Assembly: GCA_030616165.1 (NCBI GenBank)
Contig: JAUWXV010000232.1
Span: 1-5,732 of the forward strand
Length of the DNA stretch: 5,732 nucleotides
DNA from: a bacterium
Lineage (GTDB): Bacteria; SM23-31; JAUVVT01
Reading direction: 5' to 3'
The position numbers and the translations under genes are program-made. Under the pieces are notes generated by a model that had not been told where the DNA came from, did no database searches, and saw nothing but the letters and a program-made list of their open reading frames with translations. Shown here in pieces: positions 5,264 to 5,732 of this stretch (its first letter is position 1; every line of letters begins with the position of its first letter).

Positions 5264-5521
5264 TTATTCGCCGCTGCTATTATTGTTGTTAATTTCAACC
5301 GCAACCCCCAACCTTTCCATATCATCAAACATTCGGTTTGGTTCAACAATGTTGGCTTGCATCCAAAGACCTGGTTTCTCAATCCAACTATCAAGATATT
5401 GAAGCAGACAGGCAACCATAGGGATTGCAGTCAGTACATAGCCATCTTCGTGATAGAGTTTTATGCTCATTGTTTTGTATTTTTCATCTTTCCATCCACT
5501 TTCCTCCAAAAGCATTGTCAA
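5264..5521 (-). pseudogene. C-terminal fragment resembling a saccharopine dehydrogenase-family protein
   Basis: An open minus-strand frame runs from a TTG at 5521 (or, better, the ATG at 5515) to TAA at 5266-5264. Up to 85 residues include SIKLYHEDGYVLTAIP (19-34), VACLLQYLD (36-44) and KPGLWMQANIVEP (49-61), then a FDDMERLGV tail (65-73). The sequence 'GYxLTAIPxxA...(I)xKPGLWxxxxxVxPxRxxxDMERxG' recalls the last domain of saccharopine dehydrogenase-type oxidoreductases. The NADP-binding N-terminus is missing: a TAA lies two codons before the TTG and the repeat at 5527 begins there. The end INNNNSSGE looks unlike a family terminus. I read it as a leftover of a larger gene cut by a rearrangement at the repeat. 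Family assignment is from memory of motifs, so moderate; loss of function is more certain. Confidence 0.5.
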
Positions 5522-5526
5522 AATTT

Positions 5527-5563
5527 AACCACAGAGAACACCCACAGGGCAGGCAGAGAAAAT
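5527..5563. repeat. Degenerate CCACAGAG-type dispersed repeat
   Basis: AACCACAGAGAACACCCACAG followed by GGGCAGGCAGAGAAAA has the appearance of the 'aaccacagagacacagagaa' repeats found in many copies in some bacterial genomes, commonly beside GxxExxY genes. Here it lies exactly between the GxxExxY remnant and the truncated C-terminal gene fragment, all on the minus side, so it marks the likely breakpoint. It is imperfect, with extra C-rich inserts, consistent with age. Confidence 0.6.
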
Positions 5564-5591
5564 ATTTAATATCAATGAGTTAAGGGAAATA

Positions 5592-5732
5592 CTATTCACT
5601 ATCTCTCAATTTGAATTCATGGGATAATGCTTCCTCATATACATTCTCTAATAATCCGGGACCTAATGTTGAAGAACCTCAATTGCACAAGAAATTATTC
5701 TTTCTGTTATATCTTTTAAAGGAAATTCTTTT
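5592..5732 (-). pseudogene. GxxExxY-family gene remnant, frameshifted and truncated
   Basis: On the minus strand, 5731-5666 reads KEFPLKDITERIISCAIEVLQ, then hits TAG at 5665-5663. Shifting one base, 5666-5592 reads LGPGLLENVYEEALSHEFKL and then RDSE before TAG. Together they rebuild the family opening 'IxxCAIEVxxxLGPGLLExxYEEAL', including the name-giving GxxExxY (GLLENVY). One base is missing in the CAACATTAGG junction. Intact members have roughly 120-130 residues; this copy stops near residue 50 and none of the later PD-(D/E)XK-like part follows. The start codon lies beyond the right edge. Family function is unknown. A one-base assembly error could explain the frameshift but not the truncation. 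Confidence 0.8.

Noticed and set aside
5098-5569. Overlapping open frames of 105 (minus) and 142 codons (plus) in the decayed region
   Set aside because: The plus-strand one runs antisense to the recognisable saccharopine dehydrogenase-like fragment and into the repeat; the minus one is in another frame over the same DNA. Neither shows a motif or a ribosome site.

Overview
The window is an AT-rich bacterial chromosome segment, probably from an uncultivated diderm. It carries a flagellin with a sigma-28 promoter, a lipoprotein with a lipobox and a membrane protein with a Tat signal. Promoters look like ordinary -35/-10 types. Shine-Dalgarno (SD) sites range from very strong (flagellin) to absent (several others). 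The lineage cannot be fixed from this sequence. The gene mix (SUMF1 lipoprotein, Mut7-C protein, LOG protein, GxxExxY remnant) would suit a poorly sampled candidate phylum, but that is only an impression.

Layout. Positions 1-69 (minus strand) hold the first 23 codons of a RimK-type ATP-grasp ligase that runs off the left edge. After an AT-rich intergenic stretch comes an isolated flagellin gene (471-1334). Its control signals are unusually readable: a sigma-28 promoter, two tandem leader hairpins that both present GGA in the loop (the second covers the SD), an SD/anti-SD hairpin after the stop codon, and a strong 16-bp terminator. A second AT-rich gap (1439-1709) holds an inverted repeat, candidate promoters and a small operator-like palindrome.

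Four plus-strand genes follow: a LOG-family protein (1710-2384), a Mut7-C/PIN-type protein with a zinc ribbon (2451-2912), a SUMF1-fold lipoprotein (2996-3868) and a membrane-anchored metallophosphoesterase (3909-5111). The SUMF1 gene has a near-consensus promoter whose start point falls on or next to its ATG, which suggests a leaderless mRNA that may also read into the phosphoesterase gene. The last two products are both predicted to act outside the cytoplasm. The first two look like cytoplasmic nucleotide/RNA enzymes. No shared pathway is evident.

The right end (about 5112-5732) is a decayed, less AT-rich patch. On the minus strand it holds a frameshifted and truncated GxxExxY gene, a 'CCACAGAG' repeat of the kind that often accompanies that family, and a C-terminal fragment resembling saccharopine dehydrogenase-type proteins. 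The strongest leads are the CsrA-like flagellin leader, the internal Tat signal after three membrane segments, and the leaderless SUMF1 promoter. I did not find a convincing new multi-gene system.
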